Positions 1-13,168 of a stretch of DNA of 64,000 nt are shown here, one piece after another. The notes under the pieces are model-generated. The model saw only the letters and a list, made by a program, of their open reading frames with translations, was not told the DNA's origin and did not search any database. Source of the stretch: Rhinopithecus roxellana (Eukaryota; Chordata; Mammalia; Primates; Cercopithecidae). Positions within the stretch are counted from its first letter, which is position 1. Each line of letters begins with the position of its first letter. The position numbers and the translations under genes are program-made. The DNA lies in assembly GCF_007565055.1 (NCBI RefSeq), contig NW_022141546.1, positions 62,001-126,000 on the forward strand, given 5' to 3'.

Positions 1-3000
1 GAGAATCTTGTAACTCTGTGAGATGAATTTACACACTACAAAGCAGGTTCTCAGAAAGCTTCTCTCTAGCTGTTATCTGAGGATACTACCTTTGTCACCA
101 TAGGCTTCAGTGTGCTCCCAATATCCTACTGCTGATTCCAGGAGAACAGTGTTAGCAAACTGCTCCATGAAAATAATGTTGTAACTATTTGAGATGCATT
201 CACACATCACAAAGCAGTTTCTCAGAAAGCTTCTTTCTAGTTATCATCGTGGGATATTTCTCTTTTCACAATAGGCGTAATATGCTCCCAAATTTCCTCT
301 TGCAGATTCCACGAAAACAGTGTTAGCAAACTGCTCCATGAAAAGACACGTGTATCTCTGTGAGATGAATTCACACATTTCAAAGAAGTTTCTCAGAGGG
401 CTTCTTTCTAGTTTTTATCTGACTATACTTCCTTTGTCACCATATGCTTCAATGCACTGTCAAATATCCCATTGCAGATTCCAAGAAAACAGTGTTAGCA
501 AATGCTAAATGTGAAGAACAGTGTAACTCTGTGAGATGACTTCACACGTCACAAAGCAATTTCTCAGAAAGCCTCTTTTTGATTTTTATTTGAGGTTAAT
601 TCCCTTGTCATTGTAAGCTTCAAGGCGGTCCCAGAGATCCTGTTGCAGATACCACGAGAAGGTTGTCAGCAAGCCACTCCATGAAAAGAAATGTGTGACT
701 CTGTGAGATGAATTCACACATCACAAACCAATTTCTCAGAAAGCTTCTTCCTAGTTTTTATATAAGGATATTTCCTTTTTCACCGTGATCTTCCATGTGC
801 TCCAAAATATCCCATTGCAGATCCCAAGAAAACAGTGTTCGGAAACTGTTGAATGAAAAGATCAGTGTAACTCTGTGACATGAATTCACACATCATAAAG
901 CAGTTTCTAAAACACCTTCATTCTAGTTTTTATCTAAAGATAGTTCCTTTTTCACCTGAATAGGCCTTAATGCGTTCACGAATATAAATTCGCAGATTCC
1001 ACAAAAGTAGTGTTAATAAACTGCTCAATGAAAAGGAAGGGGTAACTGTGGGTGATGAATTCACACATCACAAAGCAGTTTCCCAGAAAGCTTCTTTTTT
1101 GTTTTTACCTGATCAAATTTCCCTTGTCACCATAGACATCAATGCACACCAAAACATCCTATTGTAGATTCCACGAAAACGGTGTTAGGAAACTTCAACA
1201 CGAAAAGAAATGTGTAACTCTGTGAGATGAATTAACACAGTACAAACCAGTATCTCAGAAAACTTATTTCTTGTTTTTAACTCAGGATATTTCCTTTGTC
1301 ACCATATGCTTCAATGCGCTACCTATACACCATAGCAGATTCCAAGAAAACTGTGTTAACAAACTGCTCAGTGAAAAGAACAATGTAACATGTGAGATGA
1401 ATTCACACATCACAAAACAGTTTCTCAGAATGCTTCTTTCTAGTTTTTGTGGGAGAATATTTCCTTTGTCACCATAGTCTTCATTGCCATCCAAAATATC
1501 CCTTCTCAGATTCCCTCAGAAGAGTGCTACCAAACTGCTCCCTGACAGGAATCGTGAACTCAGTGAGATGAATTCACACATCACAAAGCTATTTCTCAGA
1601 AAGTTGTATTCTAGTTTTTATCAGAGAATATTTCCTTTTGCACCATAGGCCTCAAAGCAATCCTGAATTTCCCATTGCGGAATCAAAGAAAAACGTGCTA
1701 ACAAACTTCTCAATGAAAAGGACGGTGTAACTGTGTGAGATGAATTCACACACCACAAAGCAGTTTCTCAGAAAGCTTCTTTCTCGTTTTTATCAGAGGA
1801 TATTTCCTTTGTCATCATAGGCCTCAGTGCACTCTCAAATATCCCTTTGCAGATTCCACAAAAACAATGTTAGAAAACTGCTCAATGAATAGAAATATGT
1901 AACTCTGTGAGATGAAATCACACTTCACAAAGAAGTTTCTCAGAGGGATCCTTCTAGTTTTTATCAGAGGATATTTCCTTTGTCACCATAGATTTCATTG
2001 TGATCCAAAATATCCCTTCTCAGATTCCCCAAAAGCAGTGCAACCAAACTGCTCCATGAAGAGAATCTTGTAACTCTGTGAGATGAATTCTCACATCACA
2101 AAGCAGTTTCTCAGAAAGCTTCTTTCTAGTTGCTATCTGAGGATATTTCCTTTGTTATCGTAGGCTTCAATGCTCTCCGAATATCCTTCTGCCATTTCCG
2201 GGAAAACAGTCTTAACAAATTGCTCCATGAAAATAATGGTGTAACTCTTTGAGATGCATTCACACATCACAAATCAGTTTCTCAGAAAGCTTCTTTCTAG
2301 TTTTTATATGACGATAGTTCCTTTATCACCGTGAGCTTCAATTCACTCCCAAATACCTCATGACAGATCCCAAGAAAAGAGTGTTAGAAAACTACTCAAA
2401 GAAAAAAACAGTGGAACTCTGTGATATGAATTCACACTTCACAAAAAAGTTTCTGAGACAGCTTCTTTCTAGTTTTTATCTGAGAAAAGTTCCTTCTTCA
2501 CCTGAACAGGCCTCAATGTGCTCACATATATACCTTTGCAGATAACACAAAAATAGTGTTAGCAAAGTGCTCAATGAAAAGAAAGGTGTAACTGAGGGAG
2601 ATGAATTCACACATCACAAAGCAGTTTCCCAGAAAGCTTTTTTTTGTTTGTTTTTTACCTGATGATATTTCCCTTGTCACCGTAGACTTCAATGCGCACC
2701 CAAATATCCTATTGCAAATTCCATGAAAATGGTGTTAGGAAACTTCAACAAGGTAGCAAATGTGTAACTCTGTGAGATGAATTTACATATGACAAAGAAG
2801 TTTCTCAGAAAGCTTCTTTGTAGTTTTTATCTGAGGACATTTCCTTTGTCACCATAGGCTTCAATGTGCTCCCAAATATCGTCTTGCAGATACAACGAAA
2901 ACGGTGTTAGCAAACTGCTCCATGAAAAGAAATGTGTAACTCTGTGAGATGAATTAACACAGCACAAACTGGCTTCTCAGAAAACTTCTTTCTGGTTTGT

Positions 3001-4071
3001 AACTGAAGATATTTCCTTTTTCACCATAGGACTCAAGGCACTCACGAGCATACCTTTGCAGATTCCAAGAAAATAGTGTTAGCAAACTGCTCAATGAAAA
3101 GAATGGTGTACAGCTGTGAGATAAATTCACACATCACAAAGTAGTTTCTCAGAGAGCTTCTTTCTGGGTTTATCTGAGAAGATTTCCTTTTTCATCATAG
3201 GCCTCAAAGCGATCCCGAATATCCCATTGCAGATTCCAAGACAAACGTGTTAACAAACTACTCAATGAAAAGAATGGTGTAACTCTGTGAGATGAATTCA
3301 CACATCACAAAGCAGTTTCTCAGAAAGCTTTTTTCTAGTTTTTATGGGAGGATATTTCCTCTGTCACTATAGTCTTCAATGTGATCCAAAACATCCCTTC
3401 ACAGATTCCCTAAAAAGTGTGCTAGCAAACTGCTCCATGAAAAGTATCATGTAACTCAGTGAGATGAATTCACATATCACAAAGCTGTTTCTCAGAAAGC
3501 TTCTTTCTAGTTTTTATCAGAGAATATTTCCCTTTTCACCATAGGCCTCAAAGTGATCCCGAATATCCCATTCAACTACCAAGAAAAATGTGTGAAAAAA
3601 CTGCTCAATGAAAAGAATGTTGTAGCTTTGTGAGATGAATTCACACATCACAAAGCAGTTTTTCAGAAAGCTTCTTTCTAGTTTTTATCTGAGGATATTT
3701 CCTTTGTCACCATAGGCTTCAATGCACTCTCAAATATCCGTTTGCAGATTCCATGAAAACAATGTTAGCAAACTGCTCCATGAACAGAAACGTGTAACTC
3801 TGAGATGATTTCACACATCATAAAGAAGTTTCTCAGAAAGCTTCTTTCTAGTTGTGATCTGAGGATATTTCCTTTGTCGCCATAGGCTTCAATGCACTCC
3901 CAATATCCTACTGCCGATTCCAGGAAAACAGTGTTAGCAAACTGCTCCACGAAAATGATGATGTAACTCTTTGAGATGCATTCACATATCACAAAGAAGT
4001 TTCTCAGAAAGCTTCTTTCTAGGTTTCTTCAGAGTATATTTCCTTTTTCACAATAGGCATAATACGCCATA
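1..4071 (-). repeat. Alpha satellite, reverse orientation (layer I/II monomer classes)
   Basis: About 24 tandem monomers of roughly 171 bp, recognised by the recurring block ACACATCACAAAGCAGTTTC followed by CTCAGAAAGCTTCTTTCTAG and a TTTCCTTTGTCACCATAGGC segment. These are the reverse complement of the plus-strand monomers further right. Neighbouring monomers are clearly diverged, but particular classes recur in order. The class marked by TTACCTGAT appears at 1,107 and 2,657, about 1,550 bp or nine monomers apart, so a decayed higher-order repeat underlies the block. The classes match those on the plus strand at 4-21 kb. No CENP-B box was seen. Short open frames here are a by-product of the 57-codon period and are not genes. 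Confidence 0.95.
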
Positions 4072-4076
4072 TTTTT
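4066..4076. other. Alpha satellite inversion junction (reverse to forward)
   Basis: The minus-strand monomer runs through CACAATAGGCATAATACGCC and then switches within a few bases to a plus-strand monomer beginning at TTTTTCATTGAGCAGTTTG. The two monomers are cut at different points of the 171-bp unit and belong to different classes, so this is a head-to-head joint between two HOR phases and not a perfect palindrome. No transposon lies at the joint. Confidence 0.85.
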
Positions 4077-7000
4077 CATTGAGCAGTTTGTTAACAGGTT
4101 TTCCTTGTAATCTGCAATGAGATATTCGGGATCGCTTTGAGGCCTATGGTGAGAAAGGAAATATTCTCTGATAAAAACTAGAAAGAAGCTTTCTGAGAAA
4201 CAGCTTTGTGATGTCTGAATTCATCTCTCTGAGCTACATGATGCTTTTCATGTAGCAGTTTGGTAGCACTTTTTTGAGGGAATCTGAGAAGGCATATTTT
4301 AGATGGCATTGAAAACTATGGTGACAAAGGAAATATCCTCCCATAAAAACTACAAAGAAGCTTTCTGAGAAACTGCTTATGGATGTGTGAATTCATCTCA
4401 CAAAGTTACATTGTTCCTGTCATAGAGCAGTTTGCTAACACTGTTTTCTTGGGATCTGCTATGGAATATTTGGGAGCACTTTGAAGCGTATGATGACAAA
4501 GGAAATATCCTCAGTTAAAAACAAGAAAGAAGCTTTCTGAGAAACTTCTTTGTCATGTGTGAATTAATCTCACAGAGTTACACATTTCTTTTAGTGTTGA
4601 AGCTTCCTAACACAGTTTTCGTGGAATCTGCAATAGGATGTTTGGGTGCGCATTGAAGCCTACGGTGATAAGGGAAATATGATCAGGTAAAAACCAAAAG
4701 GAAGCTTTCTGGGAAACTGCTTTGTGATGTGTGAATTCATCTCCCAGAGTTACGCCTTTCTTTTCATTGAGCTGTTTGCTAACACTATTTTTGTGGAATC
4801 TGCAAATTTATATTTGCAAGAGCATTGAGGCCTATTCAGATGACAAAGGAATTATCCTCAGATAAAAACTAGAAAGAAGCTGTCTGAGAAATTGCTTTGT
4901 GATGTGTGAATTCATGCCACAGAGTTACACTGTTCTTTTCATTGAGCAGTTTCCTAACACTGTGTTCTTGGGAACTGCAATGGGATATTTGGGAGCACAC
5001 TAAAGCTCATGGTGACAAAGGAAATATCCTCATATAAAAACTAGAAAGAAGCTTTCTGAGAAACTGGTTTGTGATGTATGAATTCACCTCCCAGAGTTAC
5101 ACATTTCTTTTCATGGAGTAGTTTGCTAACAATGGTGTCGTGGAATCTGCAACAGGATCTTTAGGAGCGCCTTGAAGCTTATGATGACAAGGGAAATATC
5201 CTCAGATAAAAATCGAATAGAGGCTTTCTGAGAAATTGCTTTGTGTTGTGTTAATTCATCTCACAGTGTTACAGTGTTCTTTTTGCTGAGGGGTTTGCTA
5301 ACACTGTTTTTTTGGAATCTGCAAGGATATTTATCAGCACATTGAAGCCTATGGTGACAAAGGATATATCCTCAGATAAAAACTAGAAAGAAGCACTCTA
5401 AGAAGACTCTTTGTAATGTTTGAATTCCTCTCAGAGACATACACCTGTCTTTTCATGGAGCAATTTTCTAATACTGTTTTTGTGGAATCTGCAAGAGGAA
5501 ATTTGGGAGCATATCATGCCCTTTGTGAAAATGGAAATATCCTCCGATGAAAACTAGAAAGAAGCCTTCTGAAAAACTGCTTTGTGATGTGTGAATTCAT
5601 TTCACAGAGTTGCACTGTTCTTTTCATTGAATTGTTTCTTAAGACTGTTTTCTTGGGTTCTGCAATGGGATATTTGGGAGCACATTGAAGCTCACTGTGA
5701 CAAAGGAAATATTCTCAGACAAAAACTAGAAAGAATCTTTTTGATAAACTTATTTGTGATGTGTGAATACATCTCACACAGTTACACCAGTCTTTTCTTT
5801 GAGAAGTTTGTTAATACGTTTTTCCTGGAATGTGCAATGGGATCTTCAGGATCGCTTTGAGTCCTATGGTGAAAAATGAAATATTCTCTGATAAAAACTA
5901 GAAAGAGTCTTTCTGAGAAACAGCTTTGTGATGTATTAATTCATATCACTGAGTTACACGATTCTTTTCATGGAGCAGTTTGGTAGCACTCTTTTTGGGT
6001 ATCTATGAAGGGATATTTTGGATCACATTGAAGACTATGGTGACATAGGAAATACCCTCCCAAAAAAACTGAAAGAAGTTTTCTGAGAAACTACTTTGTG
6101 ACGTGTGAATTTATCTCACAAAGTTACATTGTTCTTTTCATTGAGCATTTACTAACACTGTTTTCTTGGGATATTCAATGGAATATTTGGAATATTTGGG
6201 AGTGCATTGAAGTGTATGATGACACAGGAAATATTCTCAGTTAAAAACAAGAAATAAGATTTCTGAGAAACCAGTTAGTGCTGTGTTAATTCATCTCACA
6301 GGGTTACACATTTCTTTTCATGTTGAATTTTCCTAACACCGTTTTTGTGGAATCTGCAAGAGAATATTTGGGAATGCATTGAAGCTCATGGTGACAAAGG
6401 AATTATCCTCATGTAAAAAACAGAAAAAAGCTTTCTGGGAAACTAGTTTGTGATGTATGAATTCATCTGGTAGAGATACACATTTCTTTTCATGGCGTAG
6501 TTTGCTAACGACCATCTCCTGGAATCTGCAACAGGATCTATGGGTGCTCCTTGAAGCCTATGGTGACAAAGGAAATATCCTTAGATAAAAACCTAAAACA
6601 GGCTTTCCGAGAAATTGCTTTGTGATGTGTGATTTCATCACACAGAGTTACACTGTTCTTTTCACTGAGTAGTTTGCTAACACTGTTTTCTTGGAATCTG
6701 CAATGGGATATTTGGGAGCACATTGAAGCCTATAGTGACAAAGGAAATATCCTCAGATAAAAACTAGACAGAAACCCTCTGAGAAACATCTTTGTAATGT
6801 GTGAATTTATCTCACAGAGATACGCCTGTCTTTTCATGGAGCAGTTTGCTAACACTGTTTTTGTGGAATCTGCAAGAGGATATTTCTGAGTGTATTACGC
6901 CTATTGTGAAAAAGGAAATATCCTCCGATGAAAACTAGAAAGAAGCTTTCTGAGAAACTGCTTTGTGATGTGTGAATACATCTCAAAGAGTTACACCATT

Positions 7001-10000
7001 ATTTTCATGGAGCAGTTTGGTAACACTGATTTCCTGGAATCGGCGGTAGGATATTGGGAGGGCATTGAAGACTATGGTGACAAAGGAAATACCCTCAGAT
7101 AACAACTAGAAAGAAGCTTTCTGAGAAACTGCTTTGTAATGTGTGAATCCATCTCACAGAGTTACAGGATGCTCTTCATGGAGCAGTTTGGTAGCACTGC
7201 TTTTGGGGAATCTGAGAAGGGATATTTTGGATCACAATGAAGCCTATGGTGACAAAGGAAATATCCTCTGATAAAAACTGGAGAGAAGTTTTCTGAGAAA
7301 CTGGTTTGTGATGTATGAATTCATCTCTCAGCATTACATATTTCTTTTTATGGAGTAGATTGCTAATGATATTCTCGTGGAGTCTGCAACAGGATCTGTG
7401 GCAGCACCTTGAAGCCTATGATGACAAGGGAAATATCCTCAGATAAAAACCAAAAAGAGGATTTCTGAGAAATTGCTTTGTGATGTGTCAACTTATCTCA
7501 CAGAGATATATCTGTCTTTTCATGGAGAAGTTTGCTAACACTGTTTTCGTGGAATCTGCAAGAGGAAATTTGGGAGTGTATCACTCCTTCTGTGAAAAAG
7601 AAAATGTCCTCCGATGAAAACTAGAAAGAAGCTTTATGAGAAACTGCTTTGCGATGTGAGAATGCATCTCAAAGAGTTACACCATTATTTTCATGGAGCA
7701 GTTTTCATGGAATCTGCAGTAGGATATTTGCGAGCACATTGAAGTCAATAGTGGGAAAGGAAATATCCTCTGGTAAAAAGTAGAAAGAAGCTTTCTGAGA
7801 AACTTCGTTGTGATGTGTGAAATTATTTCACAGAGTTACACGTTTCTATTCATGGAGCAGTTTGCTAACATTGTTTTAGTGGAATCTGCAAACAGATATT
7901 TGAGAGTGCATTGAAGCCTATGGTGACAAAAGAAACATCCTCAGATAAAAACTACAAAGAAGCTTTCTGAGAAACTGCTTTGTGATGTGTGAATTTATCT
8001 CACACAGTTACACCATTCTTTTCATTGAGCAGTTTTTTCACAGGTTTTTCTTGGAAACCGCAGTGGGATATTTGGCATTGCTTTGAGACCTATGGTGAAA
8101 AAGGAAATATTCTCTGATAAAAACTAAAAAGAAGCTTTCTGAGAAACAGTTTTGTGATGTGTGAATTATTCTCACTAAGTTACACGATTCCTTTTATGGA
8201 GCAGTTTGTTAGGACTGTTTTTTGGGAATCTGAGAAGGGATACTTTGGATCGCATAATGAGACTACGGTGACAAATGAACTATCTTCCCATAAAAAGTAG
8301 AAAGAAGTTTTCTGAGAAACTAGTTTGTGATGTGTGAATTCGTCTCACAAAGTTACTTTGCTATTTTCATTGAGAAAGTTGCTAACACTGTTTTCCTGGG
8401 ATCTGCAATGGAATATTTGGGAGCACATTGAAGTGTATGGTGACAAAGGAAATATCCTCATTAAAAACAAGAAATAAGCTTTCTGAGAAACTGGTTTGTG
8501 CTGTGTTAATTCATCTCACAAACTTACACATTTCTTTTTGTGTTGAAGTTTCCTAACACTGATTTCGTGAAATCTGCAAGAGGTTATTTGGGAACGTATT
8601 GAAGCTCATGATGACAAAGGAAATATCCTCATATAAAAACTAGAAAGAAGCTTTCTGAGAAACTGGTTTGTGAGATATGAATTCCTCTCTTAGAGTTACA
8701 CATTTCTCTTCATCGTATAGTTTGCTAACAACGTTCTCATGGAATATGCTACAGGATCTCAAGAGTACTTTGAAGCCTATGATGACAAAGGAAATATCCT
8801 CAGGTAGAAACCAAAAAGAGGCCTTCTGAGAAATTGCTTTCTGATGTGTGAATTCATCACACAGAGTTACACTCTTCTTTTCACTGAGCAGTTTGCTATC
8901 ACTGTTTTCTTGGGATCTGCAGCGGGATACTTGGGAGTGCATTGAAGCCTGTGGTGACAAAGGAAATATCCTCAGATAGCAACTAGAAAGAAGCTTCCTG
9001 ATGAACTGCTTTGTGATGTGAGAATTCATCTCACAGAGTTACGGGATTCTCTTCATGGAGCAGTTTGGTAGCGCAGCTTTTGGGGAAACTGAGAAGGGAT
9101 ATTTTGGATCACAATGAAGCCTATGGTGACAATGGAAATATCCTCCAATAAAAACTAGAAAGAAGTTTTCTGAGAAACTTCTTTGTGATGTGTGAAATCA
9201 TCTCACAGAGACATACGTTTCTATTTATGTAACAGTTTGCTAACTTTTTTTCATGGAATCTGCAAAGGGATATTTAAGAGTGCATTGAGGCCTATGGTGA
9301 CAAAGGAAATATCCCCAGATAAAAACTAGAAAAAAAGCGTTCTGATAAACTGCTTTGTGATGTGTGACTTCATCTCACAGAGTTACACCATTCTTTTCAC
9401 TGAGCCGTTTGATAACACGTTTATCTTGGAATCTGCAATAGGATATTTGGGATCGCTTTGAGGCCTGTTGTGAAACAGGAAATATTCTCTGAAAAAAACA
9501 AGAAAAAAGCGTTCTGAGAAACAGCTTTGTGATGCGTGAATTCATCTCACTGAGTTACATAATTCTTCTCATGGAGTAGTTTGGTAGGACTCTTTTCTGG
9601 GAAGCTGAGAAGGGATATTCTGAATCGCATTGAAGTCTATGGTGACAAACGAAATATCCTCACATAAAAACTACAAGGAAGCTTTCTGAGAAACTGCTTT
9701 GTGATTTGTGAATTCATCTCACATAGTTACATTGTTCTTTTCATTGAGCCGTTTGCTAACACTGTTTTCTTGGGATTTGCAATGGAATATTTGGGAGCGC
9801 TTTGTAGCGTATGGTGACAAAGGAAATATCCTCACTTAAAAACAAGAAAGAAGCTTTCTGAGAAACTTCTTTGTCGTGTGTGAATTCATCTCACAGAGTT
9901 ACATATTTCTTTTTGTGTTGAAGTTTCCTAACACCGTTTTCTTGGTATCCTCAATAGGACATTTGGGTGTGCTTTGAAGCCTCTGGTGATGAGGGAAATA

Positions 10001-12941
10001 TGATCAGGTAAAAAGCAAAAAGAAGCTTTCTGGGAAACTGCTCCCACAGTTATACCTTTCTTTTCATTGAACTGTTTGCTGACTCTATTTTTGTGGAATC
10101 TGCGAAGATATATTCCCGAGCACATTGAGGCCTATTCAGGTGAAAAAGGAGCTATCTTCAGATAAAAATTACAAATAAGTTGTCTGAGACACTGTTTTGT
10201 GATGTGTGAATTCAATTCACAGAGTTACACTGTTCTTTTCATTAAGCAGTTTCCCAACACTGTTTCCTTGGGATCTGCAATGGGATATTTGGAAGTGCGT
10301 TCAAGCTCACAGTGACAAAGGAAATATCCTTATATAAAAACTAGAAAGAAGCTTTCTGAGAAACTGCTTTCTGATGTGAGAATTCATCTCACAGAGTTAC
10401 AGGATTCTCTTCATGGAGCAGTTTTGTAGCATGGCTTTTGGGGAAACTGAGAAGGGATATTTTGGATCGCAATGAAGCCTATGGTGACAAAGGAAATATC
10501 CTCCAATAAAAACTAGAAAGAACTTTCCTGAGAAACTTCTTTGTGATGCGTAAAATCATCTCACAGAGTTACACGTTTCTATTCATGGGGAAGTATGCTA
10601 ACATTGTTTTCATGAAATCTGCAAAGGGATATTTGAGAGTGCATTGAGGCCTACGGTGACAAAGGAAATATCCTCAGATAAAAACTAGTAAGATGCTTTC
10701 TGAGGAACTGCTTTGTGATGTGTGAATTCATCTCACACAGTTACACCATTCTTTTCACTGAGCCCTTTGTTAACACGTTTTTCTTGGAATCTGCAATGGG
10801 ATATCTTGATCGGTTTAAGGCCTATGGTGAAAAAGGAAATATTCTCTGATAAAATCTAGAAAGGGGCTTTCTGAGAAACAGCTTTGTGATGTGTTAATTC
10901 ATCTCAATGAGTTACATGATTCTTTTCATGGAGCAGTTTGGTAGCACTCTTTCGGAATCTGAGAAGGGATATTTTGGATCGCATTGAAGACTATAGTGAC
11001 AAAGGAAATATCCTTCCATAATCACTAGAAAGAAGCTTTCTGAGAAACTGCTTTGTGATGTGTGAATTCGTCTCACACAGAGTTGCATTGTTCTTTTCAT
11101 TGAGCAGTTTGCTAACACTGTTTTCTTGGGACCTGCAATGTAATATTTGGGCGCACTTTGAAGCATATGATGACAAAGGAAGTTTCCTCAGTTAAAAACA
11201 AGAAAGAAGTTTTCTGAGAAAATTCTTTATCATGAGTGAATTCATCTCACAGAGTTACACATTTCTTTTTGTGTTGAAGTTTCCTAACACCGTTTTCGTG
11301 GGATTCATAATAGGATATTTTGGTGCGCATTGAAGCCTATGCTGATAAGTGAAATATGATCAGGTAAAAAGCAAAAAGAAGCTTTCTGGGAAACTGCTTT
11401 GTGATGTGTGAATTCATCTCCCACAGCTAAACCTTTCTTTTCATTGAGCAGTTTGCTGACACTATTTTTGTGGAATCTGTGAAGGTGTATTCACCAGGAC
11501 ATTGAGGACTATTCAGGTAAAAAAAGGAACTATTCTCAGATAAAAACTAGAAAGAAGTTGTCTGAGAAACTGCTTTGTGATATGTGAATTTGTGTCATAG
11601 AGTTCCACTGTTCTTTTCATTGAGCAGTTTCCTAACCCTGTTTTCTTGTTATCTGCAATGGGATATTTGGGAGTGCATTGAAGCTCACGGTGACAAAGGA
11701 AATATCCTCATATAAAAACTAGAAAGAAGCTTTCTGAGAAACTGGTTTGTGATGTATGAATTTATCTCACAGAATTAAACATTTCTATTCATGGAGTAGT
11801 TTGCAAACAATGGTCTCGTGGAATCTGCAACAGGATCGATGGGAGTGCTGTGAAGCCTATGATGACAAGGGAAATATCCTCAGATAAAAACCAAAACGAG
11901 GCTTTCTGAGAAATTGCTTTGTGATGTGTGAAATTATCTCACAAAGTTACACTGTTCTTTTTACTGAACAATTTGCTAACACTTTTTCTTGGAATCTGCA
12001 ATGGGATATTTGAAGTGCAGATTGAAGCTCATGGTGGCAAAGGAAATATCATAACAATATTAGAAAGAAGCTTTCTGAGAAACTGGTTGTTAATGTATGA
12101 ATTTATCTCACAGAGTTACACATTTTTTTTTCATGGAGTAGTTTTTCTAACAACGTTCTCGTGGAATCTGCAACAGGATCTATGGAGTGCCTTGAAGCCT
12201 ATGGTGACAAGGGAAAATCCTTAGATAAAAAAGAAAAAGAGGCATCTGAGAAATTGCTTTGTGATGTGTGAATTCATCTCACCGGGTTACACTGTTCTTT
12301 TTATTGATCAGTTTGCTAATACTGTTTTCTTGGAATCTGCAATGGGATACTTGGGAGCTAATTGAAGCGTATGGTGACAAAGGAAATACCCTCAGAGAAA
12401 AACTAGAAGAAGCCCTCTGACAAACTTCTGCATAATGTGTGAATCCATCTCACAGAGATACACCTGTCTTTTAACAGAGCACTTTGCTAACACTGTTTCA
12501 CGGAATCTTCAAGAGGAAATTTGGGAGCATATTATGCCTATTGTGAGAAAGGAAATATCTTCCCACGGAAATTAGAAAGAAGCTTTCCGAGAAACTGCTT
12601 TGTGAGGGGTGAATGTGTCTCAAGGAGTTACACCATTATTTTCATGGAGCAGTTTGCTAACACTGTTTTCCTGGAATGGGCAGTAGGATATTGGGAGCAT
12701 ATTGATGCCTAAGGTGACAAAGAAAATATCCTCCGATAAAAACTAGAAAGAAGCTTTCTGAGAAACTGCTTTGTGATGTGTGAATTCATCTCACAGAGTT
12801 ACAGTATTCTCTTCATGGAGCAGTTTGGTAGCACGGCTTTTGGGGAATCTGAGAAGGGATAGTTTGGATTGCAATGAAGCCTATGATGACAAAGGAAGTA
12901 CCCTCCGAGAAAAACTAGATAGAACTTTTATGAGAAACTAA
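4072..12941 (+). repeat. Alpha satellite, forward orientation (layer II)
   Basis: About 52 monomers carrying the recurring segments TTTGTGATGTGTGAATTCAT, CTCACAGAGTTACAC, GAGCAGTTTGCTAACAC, TGGTGACAAAGGAAATATCC and AACTAGAAAGAAGCTTTCTG. Individual classes are recognisable by private variants: GATCAGGTAAAAA at about 4,680, 10,002 and 11,358; an 'AACAGCTTTGTGATG' class at about 4,190, 5,920, 8,150, 9,520 and 10,880; and a class in which GCCTATTGTGAAAAAGG replaces the usual segment at about 6,900 and 12,535. The classes recur in the same order, which shows a decayed 8-monomer HOR. The block is cut by an L1 at 12,942 and continues at 18,359. Confidence 0.95.
9451..10807 (+). repeat. One unit of an 8-monomer alpha HOR (about 1,357 bp)
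   Basis: Two independent class markers repeat at the same spacing. GATCGCTTTGAGG at 9,451 recurs as a variant at 10,808 (1,357 bp), and TGATCAGGTAAAAAGC at 10,001 recurs at 11,357 (1,356 bp). The interval holds eight monomer classes. One of them, near 10,035, has lost about 24 bp, which accounts for the unit being slightly shorter than 8 x 171. A related unit repeats with a 1,351-bp period at 18.5-20.1 kb. Confidence 0.8.
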
Positions 12942-13168
12942 TTTTTTTTATACTTTAAGTTCTAGGGTACATGTGCACAACGTGCAGGTTTGTTATATAT
13001 GTACACTTGTTCCATGTTGGTGTGCTGCACCCATCAACTCGTCAGCACCAATCAACTGGTCATTTACAACAGGTGTAATTCCCAATGCCATCCCTGCCCC
13101 TTCCGCCCTCCCCATAATAGGCCCCAGTGTGTGATATTCCCCTTCCAGAGTCCAAGTAATCTCATTGT

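Noticed and set aside
8640..9029. 129-codon minus-strand open frame, the longest in the satellite
   Set aside because: It spans just over two monomers with the same translated pattern as other satellite frames. Chance frame.
1..12941. Many open frames of 60-130 codons on both strands in the satellite
   Set aside because: They repeat with the monomer, lie on both strands and come from the 57-codon period; no codon bias, domain or gene structure supports them.
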